The notes: generated by a model not told the origin, from the sequence alone. Shown: positions 42,175-54,174, counted from the first letter of the stretch. The stretch is 64,000 nt of DNA from Uranotaenia lowii (GCF_029784155.1 NC_073693.1:186083802-186147801); one strand, 5' to 3'. Translations and numbers: made by a program.

Positions 42175-44598
42175 TTAAGCATGTTAGTTTGCATTTCACA
42201 GTTTGTAAGTGACAAACAAAAAGAATTCTAAAAGTTTGTCTATTACCCTATAGTCATTGCATACTTAAAGGCGCAATTTTCTAATTTTCAGATAAAAGCA
42301 CTTTTATCTATATATTTTCCTTCTGAACGGATGTTGATCTATGCTAAACACGAAATCATTAATATTTATCCTTTTTATCTAAAGACTTATATAAATCCTA
42401 TAATTTCCTGATAAAAAGGACTCAATTTTCATCAGGAAATTAATGGATTAATATAAGTCTTTGGATAAATAGGATAAATATTAATAATTTCGTGTTTTTC
42501 AACGATCAACATCCATTCAGAAGAACAATATACCTTCTTGGACTCGAATGATCAAGTGAACCCATAACCTACATTTTGGAAAACTTTTTCTTAAAAAAAT
42601 TGAGAGTTTACTATTGCTTTGAAAATATGGCATTAAGAAGTTCATATTATACTCTAACGATTGGAATATTGGAATAAATCTATTTTTTGTTTTTTTAGGA
42701 ATTATGTTCGTCAAGTTGTAACGGATGTATTTATCCCAGCACTCAGCAACTTCAGCGCCACCTCCAGTATTGAAGGGCTGCTGGTGCGTGTTTTAAGGGT
42801 GCCCGGCTTAAGCCTCCTTTTCAGGGCGGATTTGAAATAATAATCAAACACACTCAATCGTCATTCAGCGTTTCCAACGTATACCTAATAGGGTCCTATA
42901 ACTTCCCTCCCGTGGTAAATCAAGATTAGCCTCCACAGCGGTGCAATAATCACAAAAACACGAAAAACCCACCCGGAAGAGTCGTCAACCGTTCTAGAGT
43001 AGACCAAAAGGCATACAAGTAACAATTCTTGTATTGGACTGTTCAAAAGTTACCCTGCCTATCCGTGACGTCACGCAAATCTTGAGATACAATTTTATCT
43101 TACTAGCTAGCAAACCTGTTTTTCAGCTAAATCTTCAACCTTTGAAGAAGTCTGGCAACCGCGGTCAAAGGGGTAGCTTTCAGTTCGGCGCGAAGGTGCA
43201 TAGGACTGTCGATGATTTCTCAGCTTGGATGCAAACCTTCATTCCAGATGAGTCGACTGAAAGCACTTTGGACTTAACGATTCCGGTGGTTTAGATTCCG
43301 GCCATGTGGTAGCGGTAGTGGCGACGTTTGACAGATGGCGCCGCTGAGACCGGAACTAACGTGGGAAAACCGTAACTCTTTTGCTGTGTTTCCCGTTGGA
43401 TGAATTTCGGTATCAGATGAGTTCCAAAGTTTTTCCGTTGGTTAATAGGGTAACCAAACTCCGTTTATCAGATGTCCTCGCGCAATTTAGGGAGTCAGAT
43501 GTTGTCGATTTTGAAACCCCACGTGCGCACCCACGTTGAACAGTGGGAGTGATCTGTTCAACATTATGTTCATCAATATAAACCTTCCATTATGCCCAAA
43601 ATGTGATAACTGAATCTTACCTAATAAACTGGCAGTACAATTCACAGGTTTTAATAGGTGGTGCAAAGTAACTAACGTTTTTACGAGTGTTATCTAGTCA
43701 CGTGGTGAAATAAAATTTACATTGTTTATCTCTTTTCTATCATACTATCGACTATTAACTTACAGAAATCACGCTTAATAACTACCACTGAGATTTCTAT
43801 AGTGGCGAAACGATATATGATTCGGAAATCTGAAATAAACCTTCAGACTTTATATAAAGTTAACAATTTTAAAAGTGCCAACTCACTTCTGGTAATTCAC
43901 TACTCTAACACTGCACCACAATGTTGGACCTACAAGTAGTCAGGCTGACGGTCTTCCAACAATTGAAATCTACACCCCTATTGCGTCAAACAATACTTAT
44001 TGTATCGGATCTGTGGAAACTACTCTCTCTTCATCATCGGTTCCCTGAGCTATTTGGGGCTGTTCTTTTATCCCACACCACCACTTGGGAGTAACACGAC
44101 CTTGAAAACTAATTTCCCACTAACAAGCCCATCTTTTGCCTGTTAAGTTATCATCCAGAAAATCTGAATGAGATCTTGTGCGGAACTCAGTAGATTTAAA
44201 CTTACACGACCAATAGTCCTTCTAGTGACCACCAGATGGAGATAAAATATGCCGAAAGTACGTAGGCCTTTTGGAGTCAAATGGCCAACGTAGCTGATGA
44301 TAAATACCTGTTACAAAGTTATGTCGTGAGACGGAATACTATGTAAATAAATAATAACTGTTTTTTGTTTTCGTGTGAGAAACATTTTAAAATCATGAAA
44401 AAACATCTTAAAGTCAAATTTTGTTAGATTTTTTAAGCCAAGTGGAATAAAAAAAATTGTTTATTTTTTTGAGACAACATTTTTTTTGTTCTATTTGGCA
44501 TTTTTTTCTTGTACATTTGTTTTATGTAAGACATTCCAGTTTCGAGATATAGCTAACGAATCAAGTATCCCTAGGGATCAATTATCCTCATTCTCCTC
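42175..44598 (+). mobile_element. 960-bp-family MITE (M1), degenerate, split by an unknown insertion
   Basis: 'gtttgcatttcacagttt', 'cattgcatacttaaaggcgc' and 'gctttgaaaatatggcatta' follow the order of the intact copies up to about 42700. The order resumes at about 44360 ('gaaacattttaaa', 'gacattccagtttcgagata') and ends 'ctcattctcctc' before TA at 44599. The left terminus is missing. A second inverted stretch with 'aaatattaat' and 'aaaaggactcaatt' near 42340-42490 looks like a local palindromic rearrangement. Confidence 0.7.
42704..44353. mobile_element. Unidentified ~1.65-kb insertion inside a MITE
   Basis: Interrupts the MITE, with 'ttttttgtttt' on both sides (about 42693 and 44359) as a possible target duplication. 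GC content is higher than the host MITE. It contains a CRE-like 'gtgacgtcac' near 43066, an 86-codon frame at 43034-43294 with no domain, and a right end rich in 'aaataaataataa'. There is no RT, transposase, long terminal repeat or tRNA-like head that I can see. It could be a non-autonomous retroposon or a solo LTR. Confidence 0.45.
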
Positions 44599-45536
44599 TA
44601 CTGTAAAATAATAAATACATTTTTTTTCCTTTTGATTTTTTGTTAAATTTCCTTGAAATGACACCTGTTTGAATCGCAATTGGCATGTGTCAGATTTTTT
44701 CATTCCTTGAAAACGCTCCTCGGCGATGCGATCGTTTCTAGAAGAGAGCAAAAGATGATCACAATGTCTTCTCCTTGGCAAACTTGTTCAAATTGAGTGG
44801 AGGAATAAAAAAAAGTGTTTGTTCTTCACTCGAATCGACCCGCTGAATACGCCCTCGGCAATTGAATTTCGACTCACGTAGGGGTTAAGCAAAGGGACCT
44901 GAACACAGACAGGAGGAACAGATGGATTCATGTAAGTAAGTAAGTAGGTATGTATGTTCCTACTCTCGAACGATGATCCGCGTCGCTACTTTGGAGCTCA
45001 CCTTGTGACCACTCGGGGCGAGAACCTGCTGAAGCTGGCTTGGTGGTAGATTGTTGAACCGTGAAACCCACAGCTAGAATTTTTTTTCCAGTCAACCAAC
45101 AACGAAAGAACCAACCGCCAACAGTCAGCGATCCAAAATAACTTGGTTTTGACTTAAATTTGATTCGCTAGGCTGGTTTTTCTGCTGGTTTGTTGAACTG
45201 AACCTGTAAAACGTGCTAAGTTGCCAAAAAGTACACCTTCTTGTTATGAATTCTCGGAAAAACGGCAGTATTTTTTTTTTCTTGGCATCACTAGGTTTTC
45301 TACCTACGATGACTAAAACGACTCCGAATTTATGATGTTTTTGCTTTTGTTACTTGACTTGACCTTAAACATACAAAATGCGATTTGTTTCTACAGGCTT
45401 CTTCCTGTAGCCCGTTTCAAAACTAAAATATGAAAAATTGTATAGTTTTTTTTTTATTTTCGTAAAGTTAAAAAAATATAATTATAATTCCACTGATTCA
45501 ACTTTCAGTTGTTTCTGAGATTTCGTATTCAAAATA
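44599..45536. other. Intergenic DNA with a (taag)n microsatellite
   Basis: 'taagtaagtaag' lies at about 44935-44948, in a GC-richer patch (44820-45080) without a convincing frame. The simple repeat resembles the tail of the RTE family, but no RTE coding sequence precedes it. Confidence 0.45.
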
Positions 45537-45538
45537 TA

Positions 45539-46498
45539 GGCGAGAATGAGGATACTTGATCCCTGGGGATACTTGATTCCTTAGCTTTATCTCGAAACTG
45601 GAATGTCTTACAAAGATCAAATGTTCTAGAAAAATGTGCCAAAATGAGCAAAATAACAATGCTTGAAGTTAAAAAAAATTTAAACAAAATAATTGTTTGA
45701 GAAATTGAACTTTGTTTGAAAAATTTCACAAAATGTAACTTGAAGATATTTTTTCATCACTTTAAAATGTTCCTTACATAGGAAAATTATGAAAAAAATA
45801 TTTGTTCCAATGTATCAATCGTTCGAGCGTAAAATGAGCTTCATAATGCCATATTTTCAAAGCAATGGAAAAAGAAAAGGTTTTCTAAAATGTTGATTAT
45901 GGGTACAATTGATCCCCTAGAGTTGGGTATAATTGATCCCCCTTCCAAACGGCATATTCTTGTTCTGAATTGATCGTTATGATTGCTGATTACGAAATTA
46001 CTAATATCCATCCAAAAACTAATATTTATCAAACAATTGTCTGAAGAAAAGAGCGAAAATAATTAATTTTCTCTTAATTATAAAAAATAGCGCCTTTAAG
46101 TATGCAATGTTATTAGCGTTGAGACAAAGTTAAAGAATTTTCTTCTTATGTCTGCTATAAATTGTGAAATGAGAACAAACATGACCAGAATAGTCAATTA
46201 ACATTCTATCTTGAGGTTTTGTTTGATTTTTTACAAGGATTAGGGCTTCTTGAATAAAAGATCAAGTCTCCTCCAATAGGGGATCAAGTCTCCCCTAACT
46301 TCAGAAAAATCGCAATTTTTTTACTCCCACGAAAATGCTTCTAGTTTATCAACGGGTTCAAGTATCGATCTAATTTTTGGAGCATAGAAACTTGAAGTTA
46401 CAAGCTGTCAGAAAATGTCAAAGACGGCGAGTTGCTAAATTTTTCAAAAAAGATATGGTGAAAATAAGAAAAGGGGATCAAGTATCCCCACTCTCCCC
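45539..46498 (-). mobile_element. Intact 960-bp MITE (M1), TA target
   Basis: Ends 'ggcgagaatgaggatacttg' and 'caagtatccccactctcccc' form inverted terminal repeats, with TA on both sides (45537-45538 and 46499-46500). 'ggggatacttgattcc' directly follows the terminal copy, so the motif is doubled. Interior blocks match the split copy at 26397-30800 in reverse order. No ORF above about 66 codons. Confidence 0.9.
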
Positions 46499-46500
46499 TA

Positions 46501-47539
46501 AGTTTTTAATCATATTGACTTGTCCTTTTTTTGGTAGAAGTACATGAATACACTCTAATCAATTATACGAATGTAAGGATCTTGAATCTGGGTATCTTGT
46601 TGAGTAAATTGTAAATTTTAAATGGTAAAGATCAAAACTAGAATTAAAACTTTCACATATAGGAAAAAATGTTCGAGATTTTGAAGCACCAAGGAACAGA
46701 TTATTCACAATTAACGCATGAACATTTGGAACAGAGTGGTTAAAAGCTAAAGAAAAGTTACAAAAGTGCTCTTACTTACACTCCTACCGTTTTCAACCAA
46801 AAAGTGCATTATTTTTGGGTTTTTAGGTTCCAGATTACGCAAATTTTCGTTATCTACGCTTATATCCGAAAAAGTGTTATTGCTGGTGCATAAATTCAGG
46901 GGCAAAGGCAATTGGAATAAGATTAGATTGTTTCTCAGGAGTTTCTGCGAAAGTTTTGAACTCGAATCTTTTGGATTCAGTTCATGATAGAATTTGTTTG
47001 GTTTATCATAATTTTTGAAGATTGTAGGAGATTCTAGAGAATGTTATAAGTATGTCCCGATTAACCACTTGATGAATGCTCCAAAAACATTTTGTTAATT
47101 GAAGCAATTTGAAGTAATTGGCATTTTTTTTGCTAAAATACCGTTCAAAGTAATGGTATTTTACTGCAAAGTTACAGGCCCAATTTGGCATGGTGTGACA
47201 TATAGCATTATTTTGTGTATTCTAAAAATCATGGAATATATTCAGTTGTTTCAAGTAACAGAAAGAATTTTGTATTCGTTCTTATGTTTACGCAATGAAA
47301 AGTCACGATCCAAAATCAGAAAATGGAATTCAAAAATAAATTTTAAAGTAAATCAGAATTAGAATTATTTTCGAAGATCAGCATTAGGAACAGAAGGTAC
47401 TAATATGTAATTTGAATAATGCAAAATCAAAATTCAAAATCTCAATCAGCACTCAAAATCAGAATACAGAAACTGAATATCATTCACAAAGTAAAATAAA
47501 CATTCTATCTTCGTTATTCGAATTTTGATAGCGATAGGC
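46501..47539. other. AT-rich intergenic DNA, nothing recognised
   Basis: Short frames only, with no domain-like composition. Confidence 0.5.
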
Positions 47540-48116
47540 ATTGTCATGTTCTGCAACAACATATGAATTATGAAAGTTAGTCTTTACCCTATAGATATTG
47601 ACTACTTAAAGGCGCTTTTCTAAAGTTTCTAGTAAAAACAGTTTGAATCAGTTTGAAGTTATTGGACAAATATTAAAAATGGTGGTAAGCAAAGATCACG
47701 ATCCATTCAAAGGAAAATATTTCTTTTTGGACTCTTGGGGTCAATTGAACTTATATTATACATTTTGTAAAACTTTAACAACTATTGAGAGTTGACTATA
47801 GCTTTGAAAATATGCCGTTGTGAAGTTCATATTATACTTTAACGATTGACATAATATTTTTATTACAATTTTTGCATGTGGGAAACATTTTAAAGTGATA
47901 AATGAGATCTTCAAATCACATTATGTTATTTTTTTTCAAACAAAGTTCAATAACACGAAAAATAAATTTTCAAAATTTGTTGAAATAACAGAATTGTTGT
48001 TTTGTTCTATATGGCACATTTTTCTAGAATATTTGATCTTTGTACGACATTCCGGTTTCGAGATAGCTTAGCTAAGAAATCAAGTATCCCAGGGATCAAG
48101 TAACCTCATCCTCCCC
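47540..48116 (+). repeat. 960-bp-family MITE (M1), 5'-truncated copy
   Basis: 'gctttgaaaatatgccgttg', 'acattttaaagtgata' and 'cgacattccggtttcgagat' follow the right half of the family, ending 'cctcatcctcccc' before TA at 48117. The left half is missing or unrecognisable. Confidence 0.75.
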
Positions 48117-48118
48117 TA

Positions 48119-49020
48119 ACATTTTACCACAATTACTTTGAGAAAAATCTGCATAAAAATAATGTTAATGTAATCTTAAAAAATTTTTGTAACATGAAAA
48201 ATTTTTTAAAAATTTCTTAAGTGGAAAAGTAATTCGAAAAAGTTTATTTTTGATCCACTGCCACCCCTGTTTACGTTTCCAATGAGGTTTTTATTTCGTA
48301 CCGAAACCAGAACTCAAAAAGCTATAACAAAGTTATAGTCGAGATTACAGAAATACAATTATTATTAATCAGAATTATCAATCAAAGTTATAAATCTGGT
48401 TTTAAAATCAAGATCAACAAACCAGCTTTAGAACTAAATTTAAAAAAAATTGGAATTCAGAGAAGAAATGCACAAAAATGTGTTTTCTTTTAAGAAATTG
48501 TAGTTCTTTAAGACATCGCTTAGTAGAATCCAATCACATGAGGGTAATCTCATGATAAAATTCTATCTTCGTCATAATCGCTGCTGATCAATGTGTGTAA
48601 TTTCTGTTTATTTATATAATCGGCCAGAATGATTCGAAGACTTCATCTATTCTTTTTTCATTTATTTTGAATTCATCCGAATTTTTCAAAATTGTCATAC
48701 TTTTAATTTCTTGTTCAACTTTATGTTGTGTTAAGGTCATGAGGATCTACAATCAAAGCACCTCGTGTTGTCTCCTGATGTTAGAAAAGGTAAGGTGATT
48801 GTATAACCTCAGGCGCTTTCTTATGTGTAGTAAAGTAAGGAGGTTCCAGGAAAAAAAATCAGATTCGAATATCGGGAAGCATTATAACATTTTTCCAGAC
48901 ATCTCAAATTTTCCCAAGAACTTAAATATTCTTGAATTTGTATCTGGCATTGGACTATAAAGTTAATATTGGAAATCTGAGATCAATATTTTGTCGAACT
49001 TGCGTTCATTCCTGTCACCT
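48119..49020. other. Low-copy DNA, possible exon remnant at 48.74-48.79 kb
   Basis: Near 48790, 'gttagaaaag' is followed by 'gtaaggtg', a donor-like site. A frame before it reads HEDLQSKHLVLSPDVRK. Its phase fits neither exon proposed at 40907 nor that at 49026. Recorded as a candidate only. Confidence 0.25.
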
Positions 49021-49025
49021 GTCAG

Positions 49026-49215
49026 TGAGGCTCTCGCACTTTTTGAACTGAAACATCTAAATTTCGGCTGTAAATGTGGATCATCATTGAGAATTGATTT
49101 GCGAATATGCTCAACACAAATAAAACACGCACTACACGAAGAACCGTTCCGTGCATTAAAAATGACACAAAGTCAAATGGCCTCATTAAGGGAAAAAATG
49201 ATGGCCAAATTATAA
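49026..49215 (+). CDS. Candidate terminal exon of a host gene
   Basis: Preceded by a pyrimidine-rich tract and 'cctgtcag' (49018-49025), a good splice acceptor. One base completes the codon left by the exon at 40907-41052, and the frame then runs EALALFELKHLNFGCKCGSS to a stop at 49215, ending in a coiled-coil-like MTQSQMASLREKMMAKL. The other two frames stop early. A spliced product would be about 112 residues with an ~8-kb intron filled by MITEs. Pairing of the two exons is inference from phase and splice sites; no homologue is recognised. Confidence 0.35.
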
Positions 49216-50100
49216 TTGTCAGTACGGTAAATCTTCGCAAACCTCCAAAGAAACGACCAAAAGTACTTCCGATTCACCACTAGGCAGGTAAAAGAGCGAA
49301 CGTTTTCCTGTACTATATTACACGTTCCTTCTGCCTTCCAAAAAAAAATCTTCAACCATCTGCCGCTCCAAAGCTTCTATCCGATCACTATTGGTTGGTG
49401 GCATATTTGCCATGCTCCAACTCAAGTTATAAAAGCAAAATTAGGCCGGCACAAAAATCCGAAACCAAATTGCAATTAAGTTCCAGAGGAAGCAAACCGG
49501 AGTACCTTCCCCTAACTTCGGCGAACAATCGAAAAATGAAGGCAGCTGAAGGCAACGAAACGCAGTCGTGTGATCAGCGACGACGACGTAGGAAAAAATC
49601 GAACTGAATCGCTGATTTCAGACTCGAACGCAATAGCAAGAACAGCAACAACAAGGTCATCAGCTCGACGATTGTCACGCACTGTAACCACTAAAGAAAA
49701 ACTTACTAAGCGTGACGCACCTTCCGAACTTGAGGGAATCTTTCGGCAGTGCTGTGAGAATTGAAATTTACCGATGATTGCCGAAACTTCTTCTTTTTTA
49801 ACGTTCCGCAACGAAGTGCTGGATATGATAAAATTTTCATTAACAATAGTTCATTGAAAAAAAGAAGTGCTGCAAAAGATTGGTCTCCGTTTTTTGAAAG
49901 CATGAAATGGAGAAACGCTGACTTCATGCAAATACATTTTAATCGAGACCTATTTTTTCGAATTCTTGTTGTTTATGATGCAAGTTGTAAACATACTCTC
50001 TTGATTCAAACCAAATCCACAACTTATCTGATCAGGTATCGTCATCTAAACATTAGAAATAAATATATCCAAATTTCAAAAAGGATTCAAAAATAAGATT
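49216..50100 (+). other. Coding-like low-copy region, possible exons or decayed gene
   Basis: Frames open in succession on the plus strand: 49216-49287 includes NLRKPPKKRPKVLP and ends at 'ggcag' before 'gtaaaag'; 49340-49600 includes SKPEYLPLTSANNRKMKAAE; and 49546-49764 includes VISDDDVGKNRTES and a Ser/Arg/Thr-rich segment. They overlap in different frames, as expected of a gene with frameshifts or small exons. Composition suggests a disordered nuclear protein. Not recognised. Confidence 0.3.
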
Positions 50101-51206
50101 TCAGAGTGCAGATTCAAACAATAACTGATGGGTTTTTCACCTTTCTTCTCTCAGCAGAAAAAAAAAACTGTTTGTTTTCTTATTTTTTGAATACCTACCA
50201 ATTAAATAATTCACATAGTAAAAGTTTTTTTTCTTAACTGATTTTGGAGGGAATCCGTGCCTTGAAATCAAATCTGATGCAAAGGATAAGACGTTTGAAA
50301 TATGAAAGTTCGTGAGTTAATAAAAAATGGACACAAGCACTTTTGTTTTGTTTTTGAAAGGATTTTAACCTAGGGACATACGTACTCTTTTTCGATCAAG
50401 AAATGTGAGTAAACTTCTTTTTGAGAAATTTTACGAAAAGTACTCTTGTTTGTTTTAGTTTATGAGGTATGTTTTCCACATCTTATACAAGACATACGAA
50501 AGAAATACAACTTACAAAAACTTTCAATACCTTACCTAAATATTCCGTATTCATGAAGGCATGTTTGAATAGTAACAAACAGTGAGCTCAATAAGCGCCT
50601 TTTATCATGCATTTATTATCTGACGGGTATGCTCCGGGGGTCTTCAAATCTCAAAATTCAAAATTGGATTTATTTCGCGACTTAAATACACACGTATTTT
50701 TCCAATTTCCAACTTTTTTAGTTTTTTGAGTTAGACTAGGTTAGATTTTATTGTAAATAAAATAAAACCATATTTCAAAGGTACTTTACTCTGCTATTTT
50801 TTGACGGAAATCATAAAATAGCACATCAAAAAGCCTTGAAATTTTATCAGCATTTCAAAACAATTATTCAAAACCATTTAATAAATGACCATTAACATGA
50901 AACATTGCAAATAAGCTTTAAATTGTGTCTTCTATAAGTACCGTCTACATCACCAAGTATTCTGCAAAAATACTATTGTATAGCCCATTTCATGATTCAA
51001 TTTTCATCTAAAAAAACCAAAGTGAACCAGGCAATTCTGACCAAAATCCAGGCTTTTCTTATGAAAATTCAAGAGAAAAAGTTAAAAATGGACACAATAA
51101 AATATATTTTAAAGTTCTTATATTTTTGAACACCGCTGACAATTTAAATTTCACATTTCCAATAAATGTTGCCCACGCTCATAAAACCATACATTTTTTA
51201 ATCAGG
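50101..51206. other. AT-rich intergenic DNA, nothing recognised
   Basis: No protein-like frame, RNA or terminal repeat seen. Confidence 0.55.
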
Positions 51207-51425
51207 GCTTTTGGCATAGCCCAGTTGGCAAGTCAGTTGCTTCCTGAGCAGATGTCCGTGAGTTCGAGCCCGAGAGTAAACATCGATCACAGTTGTACCG
51301 GATAAATTTTTCAATGCCGGATAAACTTTTTCACCAGCTTGAAAAATAAACACGTCACAACGCAACAAAGGATTGCTTCGATCTCCACAAAACAAGAAAA
51401 GTGCTAAATGCATCAAAAACAATAT
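51207..51425 (+). mobile_element. tRNA-derived SINE
   Basis: The tRNA-like head has an A box 'tagcccagttggcaagt' (51219 on) and a B box 'gagttcgagcc' (51260-51270). About 150 bp of unrelated body follows. A second, shorter copy of the head lies at 51854-51909. Confidence 0.7.
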
Positions 51426-51853
51426 AAGAAAAAATGAAAAAATGCATTAAAAATGAGAAAATTGACTTAAAATTATGTTAATCAGGAAAAGAATAGTTTT
51501 TGTGTAGAAATAAGTGAAAAAACGTTAATTTTCAAAGGGAACCTGTAATGTTACATAGGAGTTTGATTAAAAAAACTGTAGGAACAGTCAGCTTCATGCA
51601 CTTGTCAAAGGTGTTTCCAGATCATATCCCTGAAACCACACTCCCAAATATTTTTTTTTTTGCTAGGATGCAGAGGTAACCTCGGTCCTAAAGCACAATT
51701 TTTTTCTTTCATCCTTTTCTCTCTTTTTCCTAACTATCTATTGACTACTAGGACGTGGCCGGCGCCGTTATTGATGTTCAAAGAGAGAGCATCAGTTTTG
51801 TCCATTGAGAATGTTGCTAATCCCAAGTATCATTCTTTTGACCTCTGAACAAA
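51426..51853. other. Short intergenic stretch, possible repeat fragment at 51.66-51.85 kb
   Basis: 'ggacgtggccggcgccgtta' and 'gagaatgttgctaatcccaa' look like a dispersed repeat, but no partner is present in this window. Otherwise AT-rich. Confidence 0.35.
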
Positions 51854-51909
51854 ATTGGCATAGCCCAGTTGGCAAGTCAGTTGCTTCCTGAGCAGATGTC
51901 CGTGAGTTC
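51854..51909 (+). mobile_element. SINE head fused to a mariner 3' end
   Basis: Identical for about 56 bp to the SINE head at 51213-51268, up to 'gtgagttcg'. The sequence then switches abruptly to the mariner transposase 3' region. A few shared bases at the junction suggest microhomology. Confidence 0.75.
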
Positions 51910-52897
51910 GCTTACGCTTAACCCCTGCCATCAGATTCTGTACAGCCACCTTGTCCACCTTCTTCGCCGCAGTAAGCCAGTTTGCCTTGAACTGCTGCTC
52001 GTCCTTAGCAGTTTTTTGGTCTTCTTTAGGTTCCGCTTGACAATAGCCCAGTATTTCTCAATTGGGCGGAGCTCTGGCGTGTTGAGAGAGTTCTTGTCTT
52101 TGGGAACCACTTGCACGTAGTTGGCGGCGTACCACTCCATGGCCTTTTTACCGTAATTGCAAGATGCCAAATCCGGCCAAAACAGTACGGAACAACCGTG
52201 ATTCTTCAGGAAAGGCAGCAGACGTTTATTCAAACACTCTTTCACGTAAATTTCTTGGTTGACAGTCCCGGAAGCTATGAAAATGCTGTTTTTCAAGCCA
52301 CAGGTACAAATGGCTTGCCAAACCAGATATTTCTTCGCGAACTTTGACAGTTTCATGTTATTGAAAATATCAGCTACCTTTCCCCTTCCTTTTTCCGTAT
52401 AAAACTCCTGTCCCGGAAGCTGCTTGTAAACGGCTTTGACGTAGGTTTCGTCGTCCTTTACCACGGAGTCAAACTTCGTCAGCATCGTCGTGTACAGCCT
52501 CCGGGATCGCGCTTTGGCCGTCGTATTTTGTTTATCATCGCGAATTGGAGTCACTGCCTCCTTGTAAGTCGATAGTCCGGCTCGTTTTTTGGCTCGATGC
52601 ACGGTTGTAGACGATACACCCAGCTTATTAGTGGCATTTCGGAGAGAGAGAGAGGTTAGGGTTTCGCTTGAAACTACCGGCAACTCTCTTTGTCGTCTCA
52701 GCGGCTTCCGGTTTTCGATTTCCCCCCGATCCAGGCTTCCTGGCTGTCGAAAAACGTTCCCCAAACACTTTAGTTACACTTGTAACGGTTGATTTAGCAA
52801 CTTTTAGCGATTTTGCCAGCTTTGCGTGCGAGTAGCTCGGATTTTCGCGATGCGCGAGCAAAATTTTGATACGCTGCTCTTCTTCCTTGGACGACAT
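51910..52897 (-). pseudogene. Mariner transposase, DD37E type, frameshifted
   Basis: The ATG at 52897 begins MSSKEEEQRIKILLAHRENP with a helix-turn-helix (SYSHAKLAKSLKVAKSTVTS). A frameshift in a (ga)n run near 52640-52655 moves to the frame with NATNKLGVSSTTVHRAKKRA, the second DNA-binding helix set. The catalytic triad is visible: DDETYVK, then FWPDLASCNYG, then PELRPIEKYW, with 37 residues between the second Asp and the Glu, which defines the D37E group. A second shift in a run of six A near 52012-52018 puts the C-terminus (VAVQNLMAGVKRK) in another frame. Inactive through at least two frameshifts, with recent-looking damage in simple repeats. Confidence 0.85.
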
Positions 52898-52943
52898 TTT
52901 GACAACTGAAGAGTGAATTCCAAAATCGAAAAACGAGCAACAC

Positions 52944-52967
52944 TCTACACACACACACACACACACC
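52944..52967. repeat. (ac)n microsatellite
   Basis: Dinucleotide run 'acacacacacac' in the mariner 5' region. Confidence 0.9.
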
Positions 52968-53235
52968 TTTAAAACGAGGGGTGTTCAGGTTTTTTAGATG
53001 CAAAATTGAAAGAAATACGTCAAGTTGATATTGACCAAATTTTGACCGTATCACCCTTTATCTCTGTGTGATTACATTGACTTGTCACGGTGTGCATAAT
53101 GGTACCACACTGATTCTTAATAGCAACACTTGAAATGAGTATTGAACCCAGATACTCATTTTGGCATTTAATGTTGAGCTTGATTGTTATTCGTACCTCG
53201 TGTATCAGCCAATTCAAGATGTGTGTAGTCACCCA

Positions 53236-53262
53236 ATGCTATGCTATGCTATGCTATACTAT
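53236..53262. repeat. (atgct)n microsatellite
   Basis: Pentanucleotide run 'atgctatgctatgct', about five units. Confidence 0.9.
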
Positions 53263-54174
53263 TTAGCACTTTCCTTGTTTTGTTTATAATGTATTTTTTT
53301 AATTTGTCATATTTGCTATTTTTGTCATTCTCCATTATTTTTTAAGCGATTTTTGTAATTTTTAGACTTTTGCTTGTATTTCTTATAAATTTTATGAAAG
53401 TTTTATCATTTTTGTCGTTTAGATCAATTCAAGTTTTCAATTTTTTTTATTATTGTATTCTATTAACATTTAAGAACGTAAGAACGTATCTCTGGTGTTT
53501 ATCTAAATTATATTGTTCCCGTTATAGCAAAAGCTATTAGGTAATGTCGTTTAGAAAATAGTTTGATTTGACACATGCGTGAAAATCGGATGTTGCCTAA
53601 ATCGAATGTTGCCAGAAACGAATGGAGTCTGTATTATGTTTTACAATCATTTTGATTAATTAAAGAAAAAAAAAGGGACAAAAATCTTTCGATTATGGCA
53701 ACACTAAATTGTTGCCAAAATCGAACGGGGTCTGTAGTTTGAAAAATTATATAGTACTAAATAAGGATGAGGAGGGTTATTTAGAATTCCAGGAAAAGCT
53801 GATGTACAATAAACTGCTGGAATCTACTTAAGGGTTCCATAACATAGAACTTAAAATTTCAAATCAAGTTTATAATTAAAAAATTACCAAAGGAGAAAAA
53901 AGTTATAAAACAATGATAAAATATGAGTTAAATCAGTACAAAGCAGACGTTCATCCGCATGTCAAATATATTTGGAAATTGGCCCGCTAACTGTCACTTT
54001 TTTCCTTGAAATAATACAACTTCTCCTATTCATTTATTTTTATCTCCCATGCCACGGTAGATTTTCTTGGCCCCTTACTAAATTTTTCTTGTCTAATTCA
54101 TTCTTAATCTTTCGAGGCTTATATTATACATCCGTGAACACCAAAAAAAATGACCGCATTGTATGCGCAAGCTT
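53263..54174. other. AT-rich intergenic DNA with a short repeated motif
   Basis: Variants of 'aaatcgaatgttgcc' occur at about 53584, 53600 and 53705 and may be part of a MITE. No frame recognised. Confidence 0.45.

Larger units (their letters stand above)
51910..53000 (-). mobile_element. Mariner-type (ITmD37E) transposon remnant
   Basis: Minus-strand transposon with a nearly complete but frameshifted transposase. Its 5' flank holds an (ac)n run (52944-52967) and 'tgttcaggttttttagatgc' (52981), which may be the 5' terminal repeat. The 3' terminal repeat is absent because the element is joined to a SINE head at 51910. Confidence 0.7.
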
